A stretch of 51,938 nt of DNA from Rhizobium subbaraonis (GCF_900220975.1 NZ_OBQD01000026.1:7606-59543); one strand, 5' to 3'. Positions 24,691-33,412 are shown, numbered from the stretch's first letter. The notes: generated from the letters alone by a model not told the origin. Numbers and translations: made by a program.

Positions 24691-27600
24691 TCAGTGTAGC
24701 TCGGCTTCACGCGGTATCCTGAACCAGGCGACATAGAGCGCCGGCAGGAACAAGAGCGTCAGCGCCGTTCCGACGACAATACCTCCCATCATGGCATAGG
24801 CCATGGGTCCCCAGAAAATCTCGTGCGAGATCGGGATCAGCGCCAAGGTCGCGGCCGCCGCGGTCAGCATGATCGGCCGCATGCGATGTTCGGTCGCCTC
24901 GACGACCGCCTGCCATGGCGACACACCCTTCGCCCGCAACACCTCGATCTCTACGATGAGGATCACGGAGTTGCGGATGAGGATGCCGACGAGAGCCAGC
25001 ACGCCAAGGAGCGCGACGAAGCCAAGCGGAGCATGGCTGAACAGCAGGGCCGCCACGACGCCGATAAGCGCCAGCGGAGCGACCGAGAAGACCAGGAACA
25101 GTCGGTGGAAGCTCTGAAGCTGGATCATCAGCAGCGTCGCCATGATGAGCAGCATGGCCGGCGCTACGCTTGCGATCGGACCTTGGGACTTTGCGCTCTC
25201 TTCGACTGCGCCGCCGACCTGGACGGAGTATCCGACCGGCAGCGTCTTTTCGAACGCCGCAACCTTGTCGGCGAGCGCGTTTGCAATGGTCGCCGGTTGC
25301 GTGGCGTCGCTGATCCCTGCCTTGATCGTGATGGTCGGGACACGATCGCGGCGCCAGATCGTCGGCTGTTCGAGCTCATAGCGGAAGGTTGCGACCGAGG
25401 ATAGGGGGACGGACTGGCCGTTGCTGCTCTGCAGTTGCAGGTCGAGCAGGGTGTCGATCGAACGGCGCTCAGTTTCCGAGGCGCGGCCGACGACATCGAC
25501 CAGATAGATGTCGTCCCTCACTTGCGTTGCAGCGTTACCTTGTACGACGGTGTTGAGTGCCATCGCGATATCCTGGGACGAGACGCCGAGCTGTCGCGCC
25601 TTGTCCTGCAGCACGTCGACCTTGACGACGCGGGCCGGTTCATTCCAGTCGAAGGCGAGGTTCTTCAGCGAAGGATGGGTGCCGACGACAGACCCCAGCT
25701 TAAGTGCCAGTTCGCGCACCGTCTGCAGATCCTCGCCCGACACGCGGTACTGAACCGGCTTTCCGACCGGTGGCCCGATCTCCAGCAGCTTCACATAGGC
25801 ATCTGTTCCCGGGAATGTCTTCTGAAGGTAGGCTTCCACTTCCCGCTTCAGGCTATCGCGATGCTCGAGGCCCTTGGTGACGATGACGGTCTGGCCGAAT
25901 GCCACGTCAGCCGGCTGTACGTCGAAGGAAAGGATGAAGCGCGGTGCGCCCCGTCCGACATAGGTCGACCAGTGCTCGACCGCGGGGTTGCCGGCCAGCA
26001 TCTCTCGCTCGAACTGCCCCATCTGGCGGCTCGTCTCGGCAATCGAGCTGTTCTGCGGCAGGTTCCAGTCGATGATGAGTTCGGGCCGGTCGGAACTTGG
26101 GAAGAACTGCTGTTGCACCATCGTCAGGCCGGCGACCGATCCCGCAAACATCAGGACCGTCGCAAGGATCGTCATCCAGCGCCAATGCAGGCAGAATTGC
26201 AGCAGCCGCGAAAATGCCCTGGCGAACCAGCCCTTGTGTTCGGCATGCTTCTTCATCGTCTTCGGCAGGATGGTTACGCCGATCAGCGGGGTGAACAAGA
26301 CCGCCACGATCCAGGATACGATCAGCGAAACGGCGATGACGACGAAGAGGGTGAAGGTGAACTCGCCGGCGTTGCTCTTGTTGAACGCGACCGGGATGAA
26401 GCCCGCTACGGTCACGAGCGTGCCGGTCAGCATCGGGAAGGCCGTGGACGTGTAGACGTAAGTGGCGGCCTTCCTGAGACTGTCGCCCATCTCCAGCCGC
26501 GCCACCATCATCTCGACCGCGATCATGGCGTCATCGACGAGCAGGCCGAGGGCGATGATGAGGGCCCCGAGCGAGATGCGTTGCAGCGAAATTCCCGAGT
26601 ACTGCATGACCAAGAAGGTGATGGCCAGGACCAGCGGGATCGCGATCGAGACGACCAGGCCGGCCCTGACGCCGAGACTGATGAAACTGATCGCGAGTAC
26701 GATGGCGACGGCCTCGAACAGGGCCTTTGTGAAGCCTCCCACGGCCTCGTGAACGACTTCGGGCTGGTCAGAGACCTGTTCGACGGAGACGCCGACCGGA
26801 AGATCCTGAATGATCCCAACCATGGCTTTTTCGAGCGCTTCCCCGAAGGCAAGCACGTTTCCGCCCGTTTTCATGCCGATCGCCAGCCCGATTGCAGGCT
26901 TGCCGTTGAAGCGGAAGAGCGAGTGCGGCGGGTCGACATAGCCGCGCGTGATGTTCGCGACATCGGTCAGCGGGAAGAAGCGGTCGTTCACGCGGAGATT
27001 GATTCCGCGCAAGGTGTCTTCGGAGATAAACCGTCCGCCGACGCGCAAGGCGATGCGCTCCGGTCCCGTCTGGACGAAGCCCGACTGGGTGACGGCGTTC
27101 TGCGCCTGCAACGTGGAAATGATGTCGGCGCGATTGATGCCAAGGGCGGCGATCTTGCGGGTCGAGAATTCGAGATAGATCACCTCGTCCTGCGCGCCGA
27201 CGATATCGACCTTGCCCACATCCGGAATCCTGAGGATCTGCGTGCGTGCGTCCTCCGCGAAATCGCGCAGTTCCCTGAAGCTCAGCCCGTCGGCTGTGAA
27301 GGCATAGATGTTGCCGTAGACGTCACCGAACTGATCGTCGAAGAACGGCCCGATAACGCCTTGCGGAAATTCATGCGTGATATCGTCGATGAGGTTGCGC
27401 ACCCGTGCCCAGGTGGGCTTCACATCCCGCGCATTCGTCTCCGGCAGCAGGTCGACGAAAACGATCGTCTGGCCGGCGGTGGTGATGCTGCGGGTATGTT
27501 CGAGATTGTCGAGTTCCTGCAGCTTCTTTTCGATGCGGTCGGTCACCTGCTGCGTCACTTCCTGGGCGGAGGCGCCGGGCCATTGGGCCTGGATGACCAT

Positions 27601-27741
27601 TGTCTTGATCGTGAAGGATGGATCTTCTTCGCGGCCGAGAGCCATGTAGGCATAGGCGCCCGCCACGACGAAGATGACCATGAAGTACCAGACGAGAGAA
27701 CGATGCTCGAGCGCCCAGTCCGAAAGATTGAATTTGTTCAC
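24691..27741 (-). CDS. RND-family efflux transporter permease
   Basis: A 1016-residue inner-membrane RND pump: N-terminal membrane anchor (WYFMVIFVVAGAYAYMALG), two large periplasmic loops (GREEDPSFTIKTMVIQAQWPG is the typical start of the first), and two six-helix bundles. The proton-relay region in TM4 reads ALIIALGLLVDDAMIAVEMMV. Overall it resembles the AcrB/VexF-like HAE-1/NFE branch used with lipoprotein adaptors. The GTG start at 27741 has AGGAG eight bases upstream and a GTGA overlap with the preceding adaptor gene; upstream frame is antiphase read-through. No outer-membrane factor gene lies nearby, so a shared TolC-type channel is inferred. Substrates unknown. Confidence 0.94.
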   Translation of the reverse strand: MNKFNLSDWALEHRSLVWYFMVIFVVAGAYAYMALGREEDPSFTIKTMVIQAQWPGASAQEVTQQVTDRIEKKLQELDNLEHTRSITTAGQTIVFVDLLPETNARDVKPTWARVRNLIDDITHEFPQGVIGPFFDDQFGDVYGNIYAFTADGLSFRELRDFAEDARTQILRIPDVGKVDIVGAQDEVIYLEFSTRKIAALGINRADIISTLQAQNAVTQSGFVQTGPERIALRVGGRFISEDTLRGINLRVNDRFFPLTDVANITRGYVDPPHSLFRFNGKPAIGLAIGMKTGGNVLAFGEALEKAMVGIIQDLPVGVSVEQVSDQPEVVHEAVGGFTKALFEAVAIVLAISFISLGVRAGLVVSIAIPLVLAITFLVMQYSGISLQRISLGALIIALGLLVDDAMIAVEMMVARLEMGDSLRKAATYVYTSTAFPMLTGTLVTVAGFIPVAFNKSNAGEFTFTLFVVIAVSLIVSWIVAVLFTPLIGVTILPKTMKKHAEHKGWFARAFSRLLQFCLHWRWMTILATVLMFAGSVAGLTMVQQQFFPSSDRPELIIDWNLPQNSSIAETSRQMGQFEREMLAGNPAVEHWSTYVGRGAPRFILSFDVQPADVAFGQTVIVTKGLEHRDSLKREVEAYLQKTFPGTDAYVKLLEIGPPVGKPVQYRVSGEDLQTVRELALKLGSVVGTHPSLKNLAFDWNEPARVVKVDVLQDKARQLGVSSQDIAMALNTVVQGNAATQVRDDIYLVDVVGRASETERRSIDTLLDLQLQSSNGQSVPLSSVATFRYELEQPTIWRRDRVPTITIKAGISDATQPATIANALADKVAAFEKTLPVGYSVQVGGAVEESAKSQGPIASVAPAMLLIMATLLMIQLQSFHRLFLVFSVAPLALIGVVAALLFSHAPLGFVALLGVLALVGILIRNSVILIVEIEVLRAKGVSPWQAVVEATEHRMRPIMLTAAAATLALIPISHEIFWGPMAYAMMGGIVVGTALTLLFLPALYVAWFRIPREAELH

Positions 27742-28841
27742 GGGCGTAGCTCCTGTTCGACTTTCACCTTCTGGCCATCGGTCAGTTCGTTGACTCCGGC
27801 GACGACGACCTGTTCTCCCTCCCGCAGTCCGGACAGAACCCGCACCGAGCGGGACCCGGCCACACGGTTGTCGAACAGGACCGACCTTGCAGTGACCGTG
27901 CCGGTCGACGGATCCACGATCCAAACGCGGTCCGCGCGATCCTTGTCGCTGACGGCGGAGCTCGGCAGGGCGATTGCTCGCTTCGCCCCTTCGACGAGGG
28001 GCGTTGCCGTCACCACGGCGCCGAGGCGGAAGACCTCTGGTGCCGGCTCCATCGCAATCTTCAGCCGGTGGGTGCGGGTACTCGGATCGGCCTGCGGCGA
28101 AATCTCGCGTACGACGCCAAGGGTTCGCACCCTGCGGTCGAGTTGGAGGGCAATGCTGTACCGGTCGCCAAGGTGTACGGATCGGAACTGTGCTTCGGGA
28201 ACATCGACCACCACATCGCGCTGCTCGATGCGCGCCAGTCTCAGGACCGGCTCTCCCGCCGCGACCGTCTGTCCCATTTCGCCGAAGGTGGCCGTGACGA
28301 CACCGTCGAATTCCGCCAGCAGCTCGGCATAGCCAAGCTGCTCGCGCGCCTTGGCGACACTCGCCGTGGCCTTGGCAACATTGGCCTCGGCCGATCTCAG
28401 CTGTTGCTCGGCCAGTTCGTGGTCGGCCACGCTGCCAACGTTCTTGCTTGCGAGCGTTCGTTTGCGCCTTTCCGTCGTTACGGCGTTCGTCAGCTGCGCC
28501 TGGGCATCGCGCAAATTGGCTTCCGCGCTCGTGACCGCGAGTTGCAGGCTGAGCGGATCGATCTTGGCGACGACGTCGCCCTTGTGCACGAGATCGCCGG
28601 CGTCGACCTTGCGCGAGACCATGCGTCCTAAGGTCCGGAATGCAAGGTCCGTCTCGATCCGGGCGCGCACGACGCCGGGTAGACTGGCTAAGGCCTCCGG
28701 CTCGGCTGTCGCCGTGACGGACTTGACCGGTCGAGGGCTTTCCGCCTGCGCGGCGATTGAGCGCTGGTCGCAGCCGACGAGGAGCGTGACCGACAGCAGC
28801 AGCGGCAGCGCCGCACAGGGAAGAGAGCGAGCGTGCTGCAT
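27738..28841 (-). CDS. RND efflux periplasmic adaptor (HlyD/MFP family), lipoprotein
   Basis: A 367-residue membrane-fusion protein with a signal peptide and lipobox (LLVGC), a barrel-sandwich domain (RTLGRMVSRKVDAGDLVHKGDVVAKIDP), a coiled-coil hairpin (about 90-165, SAEANLRDAQAQL and EQQLRSAEANVAKATASV), and C-terminal beta-barrel and membrane-proximal domains (EGEQVVVAGVNELTDGQKV). It links the RND pump to an outer-membrane channel. It begins 1 bp after the stop of the first adaptor gene and overlaps the RND gene by 4 bp, so all are coupled. Confidence 0.93.
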   Translation of the reverse strand: MQHARSLPCAALPLLLSVTLLVGCDQRSIAAQAESPRPVKSVTATAEPEALASLPGVVRARIETDLAFRTLGRMVSRKVDAGDLVHKGDVVAKIDPLSLQLAVTSAEANLRDAQAQLTNAVTTERRKRTLASKNVGSVADHELAEQQLRSAEANVAKATASVAKAREQLGYAELLAEFDGVVTATFGEMGQTVAAGEPVLRLARIEQRDVVVDVPEAQFRSVHLGDRYSIALQLDRRVRTLGVVREISPQADPSTRTHRLKIAMEPAPEVFRLGAVVTATPLVEGAKRAIALPSSAVSDKDRADRVWIVDPSTGTVTARSVLFDNRVAGSRSVRVLSGLREGEQVVVAGVNELTDGQKVKVEQELRP

Positions 28842-28842
28842 C

Positions 28843-29910
28843 TTACTGGCCTCCCCAGGCGACGGTCTGGCCTTCCTTGAGGAACTTTCCGCCCTCGGTG
28901 ACGATCAGATCGTTCGGAGCGATGCCGCCGGTCACGACGAAGTCGCCCTTGCGATAGCGGTCGACCGAGACCTTTCGCAGCGAGACGGAGCCGTTTTCGG
29001 TTTTGACCAGCCAAACGGCGGGGTCGCCCCCGGCGGAGGCGATCGCGTTGTAGGGAAGCACGATACCCTCATGCGGCGCAGATTGGAGCTTGCCGACCAC
29101 CGGCGTGCCGAGCGGCCAATGCGCATCCGCGTTCAGTTCCACCTTGACCCGGATCGTGCCGGCTTTCGTGTCGATCACCGGTGAGACCTCGCGGATCCTG
29201 GCGTTTACCCCGAGCGTCCGATCCCCGACCGGTGCCACCTCGACATTCGCCAGCGGCGGCCCATCCAGAAAGAAGGCCTCGAACACGTCGAACACCGCGT
29301 CCCTCGGACCGTCATGGGCGAGCGTGAAGGCCGGCTGTGCAGCGGACATGACCTGTCCCACTTCCAAGCTGCGGGCGGTGATGATCCCGTCGGCTTCAGC
29401 CTTCAGCTCCGTAAAGGACAGCGCATCCTCGGCCGTCGCCAACGCGGCTTCGGCAGCGTCCAGAGAGGCCTCGGCGCGCGTCAGCTCTTTCCGAGCCTCA
29501 TCGAAGGTCTCCTGCGAAATGACCTGCGATTGCACGAGGGCCCTTGATCGCTGGAATGCCAGCGTCTTCTGCTGGACCACCGCTCGCGCCGATTCCAGCG
29601 CAGCTCTTGCGCCCCAGACATCTGCTTGCTGCTCTGTATCGTTGAGGCGCGCAAGCACCTCCCCGGCGCGAACGTGTGCGCCCACGTCAACCTGCCTCTC
29701 GATCACTCTGCCACTGACGCGGAATGAGAGTTCGGTCTGGATTCGCGCCTTCACCTCACCGGTAATTTCCGCACTCCGCTGATATTGAGCCGAGGTGGCC
29801 GGAATGACCCGCACCTGTTGAGGCGGCGGAGACGCGGCTTCCGTTTTGTCGTCGCAGGCGGCGAGATGGGCGCAGGCGAGACCAATTCCCAGAATTCGAA
29901 GGGGCTTCAT
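28843..29910 (-). CDS. RND efflux periplasmic adaptor (HlyD/MFP family), lipoprotein, first gene of operon
   Basis: A 355-residue adaptor starting MKPLRILGIGLACAHLAACDDK, with lipobox LAAC. Barrel-sandwich motif LSFRVSGRVIERQVDVGAHVRAGEVLARL, an alpha-hairpin (about 95-165), and C-terminal GGIAPNDLIVTEGGKFLKEGQ. The ATG at 29910 has GGAG six bases upstream; the frame runs another 33 codons upstream through the operator and is not coding there. A second, non-identical adaptor follows, as in several two-adaptor RND systems. The promoter and operator lie directly upstream (29992-30060). Confidence 0.93.
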   Translation of the reverse strand: MKPLRILGIGLACAHLAACDDKTEAASPPPQQVRVIPATSAQYQRSAEITGEVKARIQTELSFRVSGRVIERQVDVGAHVRAGEVLARLNDTEQQADVWGARAALESARAVVQQKTLAFQRSRALVQSQVISQETFDEARKELTRAEASLDAAEAALATAEDALSFTELKAEADGIITARSLEVGQVMSAAQPAFTLAHDGPRDAVFDVFEAFFLDGPPLANVEVAPVGDRTLGVNARIREVSPVIDTKAGTIRVKVELNADAHWPLGTPVVGKLQSAPHEGIVLPYNAIASAGGDPAVWLVKTENGSVSLRKVSVDRYRKGDFVVTGGIAPNDLIVTEGGKFLKEGQTVAWGGQ

Positions 29911-30064
29911 TTTTTCTCCGTTGCCGTTTGCAACCATCAGAGAGCTGGCGCTTCGCCTGCGGATTTCCTGATCGCTGTAAGGGCTGTGCCAGATGTTGAC
30001 GGTGCCCACTTAAAGATTAAAGTGGGCGACGTCAACATCGCACCGGAAGAAATGTTGACGCGCG
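29911..30064. repeat. Leader/operator segment duplicated at 46290-46443
   Basis: This 154-bp segment, from just upstream of the first adaptor ATG through its promoter, matches 46290-46443 without gaps. By eye I count about five substitutions, all clustered around the inverted repeat; the first 80 bases are identical. It is copy A of the middle patch of a three-patch collinear duplication (see findings). Confidence 0.93.
29992..30060. promoter_or_regulatory. Operator/promoter of the RND operon: 20-bp-arm inverted repeat plus extra half site
   Basis: GATGTTGACG...CGTCAACATC bounds an inverted repeat spanning 29992-30039 with 8-nt centre; the inner arms are TGCCCACTT and AAGTGGGC, and only two positions in the left arm break symmetry. 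A third ATGTTGACG half site lies at 30052-30060. TTGACG is also a plausible -35 element, so a repressor bound here would block transcription. Size and symmetry fit a TetR-family operator. The near-identical site at 46371-46439 precedes a tetR gene, which is the likely regulator. Confidence 0.75.
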
Positions 30065-30076
30065 TTGGCGGCCGTG

Positions 30077-30230
30077 CCTGCTGCGCGACGGGCGCGGGCT
30101 GGTGCGACTGGTCGGTGATGCACCGCCCCTCGGTGGCGGCCTGCGCCAGGCCCTGTTCGGACGGTTCGTGCTCACCATCAATGCAATCGTGAAGGGCGGC
30201 ATCGTGGTGTCGCTCGTGCAGGGGCGCTCG
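30077..30230 (+). pseudogene. Internal fragment of an AI-2E family transporter gene
   Basis: From CCTGCTGCGCGACGGG at 30077, roughly 140-150 bp match the middle of the intact AI-2E transporter gene (47800-47950), with scattered substitutions and no obvious indel until about 30220, after which similarity fades. No start, no flanking gene body. It abuts the duplicated leader segment through about 12 unrelated bases (30065-30076), marking a deletion joint. Confidence 0.85.
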
Positions 30231-30397
30231 GTGGGCGAGGCGTCCTTGAAGAAGGCAGCACGAAGACCGCCGTCGAGAACACCAGGAAATTCGCCAAAGT
30301 GTACCGTCTGTCAGACGTCCACAATCAGCCGCCAATGAAGCTCGAGCCGTGGTTCGACGAGACCTGGAAGCCGGGTGCATTCGAACCGGTCGAGTGA
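30230..30397 (+). pseudogene. Orphan C-terminal coding remnant, unidentified
   Basis: One frame stays open from about 30230 to a TGA at 30395-30397 and reads LEEGSTKTAVENTRKF, AKVYRLSDVHNQPPMKLEP and WFDETWKPGAFEPVE. Composition (Trp, Tyr, Asn, His; few Arg/Ala runs) looks like real protein rather than a GC-rich chance frame. There is no start codon or ribosome site, so it appears to be the 3' end of a lost gene. I do not recognise the family. Confidence 0.4.
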
Positions 30398-30462
30398 CAC
30401 CGGAACACGCGCTATGAACTGATTGCGACGTAGGAGCTCGCAGCCAGCGGGTATCTACGACG

Positions 30463-30489
30463 CCGATCCGACAGCTACGGTCGGATCGG
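30463..30489. other. Perfect 10-bp inverted repeat (hairpin)
   Basis: CCGATCCGAC (30463-30472) and GTCGGATCGG (30480-30489) flank a 7-nt loop AGCTACG. No T-tract follows in either direction. Could be a protein site, a recombination end or a remnant of a lost element; no role can be assigned. Confidence 0.5.
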
Positions 30490-30616
30490 GCTGGCGCGGA
30501 CGCGGCATTGCAGTGCTCATCGGTCGGGGGATTTCAATGGCCGCTTCGGGTCGGAAATGGCCATGGTCGGCTGAGAACCGTACATCCGCACTTGAGGCAG
30601 CCGTGCGGCGAGCGGA

Positions 30617-30799
30617 CTAGTCCGCTTCCGGCCCCATATCCGCCTTTCCGGTTGTTGCAAAGCGACACTGCTCGCCTTCGACGCCCGTCAATTCCTCCGA
30701 AATGCGCTGATGCTCGTCGGGTTCGCTCCGGATCGTGGCCGCCAAATATCGACAGATCTTCTGGGCGACGGCGTCGACCCATGCCGAAGAACGCGGCAT
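30617..30799 (-). CDS. Possible small hypothetical protein
   Basis: A 60-residue frame (MPRSSAWVDAVAQKICRYL ... GKADMGPEAD) with balanced amino-acid composition and a likely amphipathic helix. No ribosome site is visible and the surroundings are a rearranged scar, so it may be a remnant or chance frame. No family recognised. Confidence 0.25.
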   Translation of the reverse strand: MPRSSAWVDAVAQKICRYLAATIRSEPDEHQRISEELTGVEGEQCRFATTGKADMGPEAD

Positions 30800-31055
30800 G
30801 GCGGCGGGACGGAGCCCGATGCGGCGATAGCCGTATCGGCCAGGCTGGAGGGCGAGCGCGGGATGTCGGCCGTCAGCGCCGCTTCATCATCGAGGCACTG
30901 CAATCTTGCCCTGCGTGGAACGAGGTTGACCGGGAACCCCGCATGCCCGGCGTGCGGACACCCTCAGATCATCGCATGATCCACACAGGCGCCACGACGG
31001 GCGGGGCTCGGTTCAAATCTCATGAACGTCACACGAGGCGCCGTTTGAGCCGGCA

Positions 31056-32309
31056 CTACTGAGCCGCGACCTGCAGCTTGGCCTGCTCCAGCGACCAGTA
31101 CTCCATATCGAAGAGGTCGGCCTCGCCGATGGGAGTAAAGCGGCCATAGGCTTCTGCGGCGTTGATCACCCGGGTCGCCTGTTCACAAAGGTCGCCGCCG
31201 ATCGTTGCAGCCTTGGCAGTCGCGCCGAGGGCATAGATACCTTTGCCCCGAACCAGAACGACGCGAGGATAGACGTCCAGAATGCGCTTCGGTTCATTCG
31301 TGCGGGCAGCGTTGCGGGTGAAGTAGGCACGGTAACGCTCGGCATAGGCGGCGAGCGCTTTGTCGATCGAAGCCTCTTTCGCATCGGCCTCGATGACCAT
31401 CGGCCAAGGCTTGATGCGGATGACGTGATCCGGTGTGACGGTGCCTCGCAGGCCGATGGCCTCCACATTCTCCTTGGAAGCGTGCTCGCGGATCGCGTTG
31501 GTCGAGCGATAGTCGAGAATGACGCCGTTTGCGAAGTGGGAGCCGTCGCGGGTAAGCGCGTTCTCCAGCCGTGCCCTGAGCGCTGCGTCTTCCTCGCCGT
31601 CGCTCGGCTGAGGGCCGGTGAGCTTGACGCCGGCGCGCTGAAGCTCCTCTTCCGCCATGGTGACGAATTCGATCATCAGTTCATAGGAGGCGCGGGCATC
31701 GGCGGCGAAGGTGAAGAGACCATGGTTCTCCAGCCAGAGGCCTTCGCAGCCCGGATGGTCGCGGTAGATGCGATCGGCCACGATCGAAAGGTCGAAGCCG
31801 GGCATGACATAGGGTACGTAGGCGAGGCGGTCGCCGTAGATCCGCTTAACCGTCTCGCGCATGTCGGGTTGGTCGGCGAGTGCGAGGATCGCCGTTGCAT
31901 GCGTGTGGTCGACGAAGGCGAAGGGCAGGAATGCGTGCAGCAGGGCCTCGACGGACGGGTTCGGCGCGTGCGTGTCGATGAGGCTGGCGCGCAGCAGAGC
32001 AACCATGTCCGGGTCGGAGAGTTTTGGACCGTCGCGGGCTTCGAGCAGCGGCGCGAGACGCACGGCCGGCAGGCCCGGCGCCTCGATCGTGTCGAGATCC
32101 CAGCCACTGCCCTTGATGTGCATGAGCGCCTCGCCATCAGCCGACGTCACCTTCACGGAGGTGTTGCCGCCACCGTGCAGGACGAGGTCCGGGTCGCCGC
32201 CGATAATGCGGGAGGTGTAGATGCGAAGGCCGAGGGCCTCGCTCTGTCCCGCCGCGCGCGCGGCCTCCACGTAACGGGCTGCGTCCTCGTCGTTCCAGCG
32301 GCTTTTCAT
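31056..32309 (-). CDS. Class II aldolase (RhaD-like N-terminal part), lsr-operon member
   Basis: A 417-residue class II (zinc) aldolase/adducin-fold protein. The phosphate loop appears in HGGGNTSVKV, with metal-binding histidines in VDHTHATAI and LENHGLFTF. It resembles the aldolase half of the long bifunctional rhamnulose-phosphate aldolase/dehydrogenase proteins, but the frame stops at EQAKLQVAAQ, where the linker to the SDR half would be; no SDR domain follows in any frame. It is the last gene of the lsrACDB transcript, 65 bp after lsrB. In enterobacteria that place is filled by lsrF (thiolase-like), so a role in breaking down phosphorylated AI-2 or a related sugar phosphate is inferred. 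Truncation of a longer ancestor cannot be excluded. Confidence 0.85.
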   Translation of the reverse strand: MKSRWNDEDAARYVEAARAAGQSEALGLRIYTSRIIGGDPDLVLHGGGNTSVKVTSADGEALMHIKGSGWDLDTIEAPGLPAVRLAPLLEARDGPKLSDPDMVALLRASLIDTHAPNPSVEALLHAFLPFAFVDHTHATAILALADQPDMRETVKRIYGDRLAYVPYVMPGFDLSIVADRIYRDHPGCEGLWLENHGLFTFAADARASYELMIEFVTMAEEELQRAGVKLTGPQPSDGEEDAALRARLENALTRDGSHFANGVILDYRSTNAIREHASKENVEAIGLRGTVTPDHVIRIKPWPMVIEADAKEASIDKALAAYAERYRAYFTRNAARTNEPKRILDVYPRVVLVRGKGIYALGATAKAATIGGDLCEQATRVINAAEAYGRFTPIGEADLFDMEYWSLEQAKLQVAAQ

Positions 32310-32339
32310 GCGGATTGTCCTGTCCTTGAAATGAGTGCT

Positions 32340-32361
32340 GCGGGCAGCCGGAGCTGCCCGC
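32340..32361 (-). terminator. Intercistronic hairpin between lsrB and the aldolase gene
   Basis: Perfect 9-bp stem GCGGGCAGC/GCTGCCCGC with a CGGA tetraloop, 13 bp beyond the lsrB stop. No T-run follows. Stem-loops directly behind binding-protein genes commonly stabilise the upstream mRNA or attenuate downstream expression, so this probably sets a high LsrB to aldolase ratio rather than ending transcription fully. Confidence 0.55.
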
Positions 32362-32374
32362 CGTCCATGAGTGA

Positions 32375-33412
32375 TCAGAAGTCGAACTTGGCGATGTTGT
32401 CCTTGGTGAAGACGGTGCGCTCCGGCAGCAAGATGATGCCGTTGCCGTCGGCCTCGTAGTCGTAGCCCTGCACCTTGTTGGCCGAGACCTCGACCGTGCC
32501 GACGCCGGGGATTTCAAGCTTGTCTCCGACCTTCATCGGGCCGTTCTTCAGGACGTGGTCGGCGACGTAGACCGAGATCTTGCCCTGCTGCGTGACGTCC
32601 CACAGGCCGAAGCGCTGGATCGTGCCGCGCTCGATATAGGGGCGCATGACGTTCGGCGTGGAGAAGCCGACGATGGTGACGCCTTCGCTGCGTTTCAGGT
32701 TTTCGGCGGCCTGCGCGGCGGCCGGCAGGGCGTTGGCGTCAGGCGCGATGATCGCGTCAAGGTCCGGATAGGTCTGGAGGATGCTTTCAGCCGTCTGCAG
32801 CGACTTCTGCGCGTCGTTGTAGCCGTACTGGGTGGTGACGATCTCCCAGCCCGGATGCTCCTTGGCGATCTTCGCCTTTGCGGCTTCCGCCCAGGCGTTC
32901 TGGTCGGTTACGGTGGGGCTGGAATAGAAGAAGGCGACCTTGGCCTTCTCTTTCGTCACGCCTTCCGCGGCCATGTCGACCAGGAGGCCGCCGAGTTGCT
33001 CGGGCGTGCCCTGGTTGATGTAGTAGCTGCGGCAATCGGGGTTGACATCGCTGTCCCAGGTCATGACGAGCACGCCGCGCTCCATCGCGCGCTTCAGCGC
33101 CGGGCACAGGCCGTCCGGCGAGACGGAGGAGACGATGAGTGCGTTGTAGCCCTGGTTGACATAGTTGTTGATGAACTGCACCTGGCCGGAAACGCTCGGC
33201 TCGGTCGGGCCGTCATAGGTGACCTTCGCGCCAAGCTCTTCGCCGGCCTTTGTCGCGCCGGCGCCGCCGGAGGTGAAGAAGCCGACGCCCACCAGCTTGG
33301 GGATGAAGGCGATCTGGTTTTCGGCATGCGCCGTGCCCGAGGCGAGCATGGTGCCGGCGGCGAGCACTGCGGCAAGAGCGCCGGATTTCATGATGGACTT
33401 GATCATTCTCAT
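32375..33412 (-). CDS. lsrB: AI-2 ABC transporter substrate-binding protein LsrB
   Basis: A 345-residue periplasmic protein: signal peptide ending SGTAHA before ENQIAF, then a sequence that follows enterobacterial LsrB almost throughout: [100 protein letters not shown]. Residues known to contact AI-2 (the Lys in IPKLVG, Asp in TWDSD, Asp-Gln in TDQN, Pro/Ala in [10 protein letters not shown]) are present, so genuine furanosyl AI-2 binding is expected rather than rhamnose or ribose. ATGA overlap with lsrD; AGGAGG is three bases before this ATG and nine before the ATG at 33406, which may be the true start. Confidence 0.96.
   Translation of the reverse strand: MRMIKSIMKSGALAAVLAAGTMLASGTAHAENQIAFIPKLVGVGFFTSGGAGATKAGEELGAKVTYDGPTEPSVSGQVQFINNYVNQGYNALIVSSVSPDGLCPALKRAMERGVLVMTWDSDVNPDCRSYYINQGTPEQLGGLLVDMAAEGVTKEKAKVAFFYSSPTVTDQNAWAEAAKAKIAKEHPGWEIVTTQYGYNDAQKSLQTAESILQTYPDLDAIIAPDANALPAAAQAAENLKRSEGVTIVGFSTPNVMRPYIERGTIQRFGLWDVTQQGKISVYVADHVLKNGPMKVGDKLEIPGVGTVEVSANKVQGYDYEADGNGIILLPERTVFTKDNIAKFDF

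Larger units (their letters stand above)
30398..31055. other. Gene-poor, rearranged stretch between efflux and lsr loci
   Basis: About 650 bp with no convincing intact gene. It contains a 10-bp-stem hairpin (30463-30489) and one possible small frame on the minus strand (30617-30799). With the fragments at 30077-30397 it forms a roughly 1-kb recombination scar. Nothing else was recognised. Confidence 0.6.

Noticed and set aside
25435-28332. 965-codon open frame on the plus strand opposite the RND pump
   Set aside because: Antisense shadow; composition is low-complexity and highly charged, while the minus strand encodes an unmistakable RND transporter.
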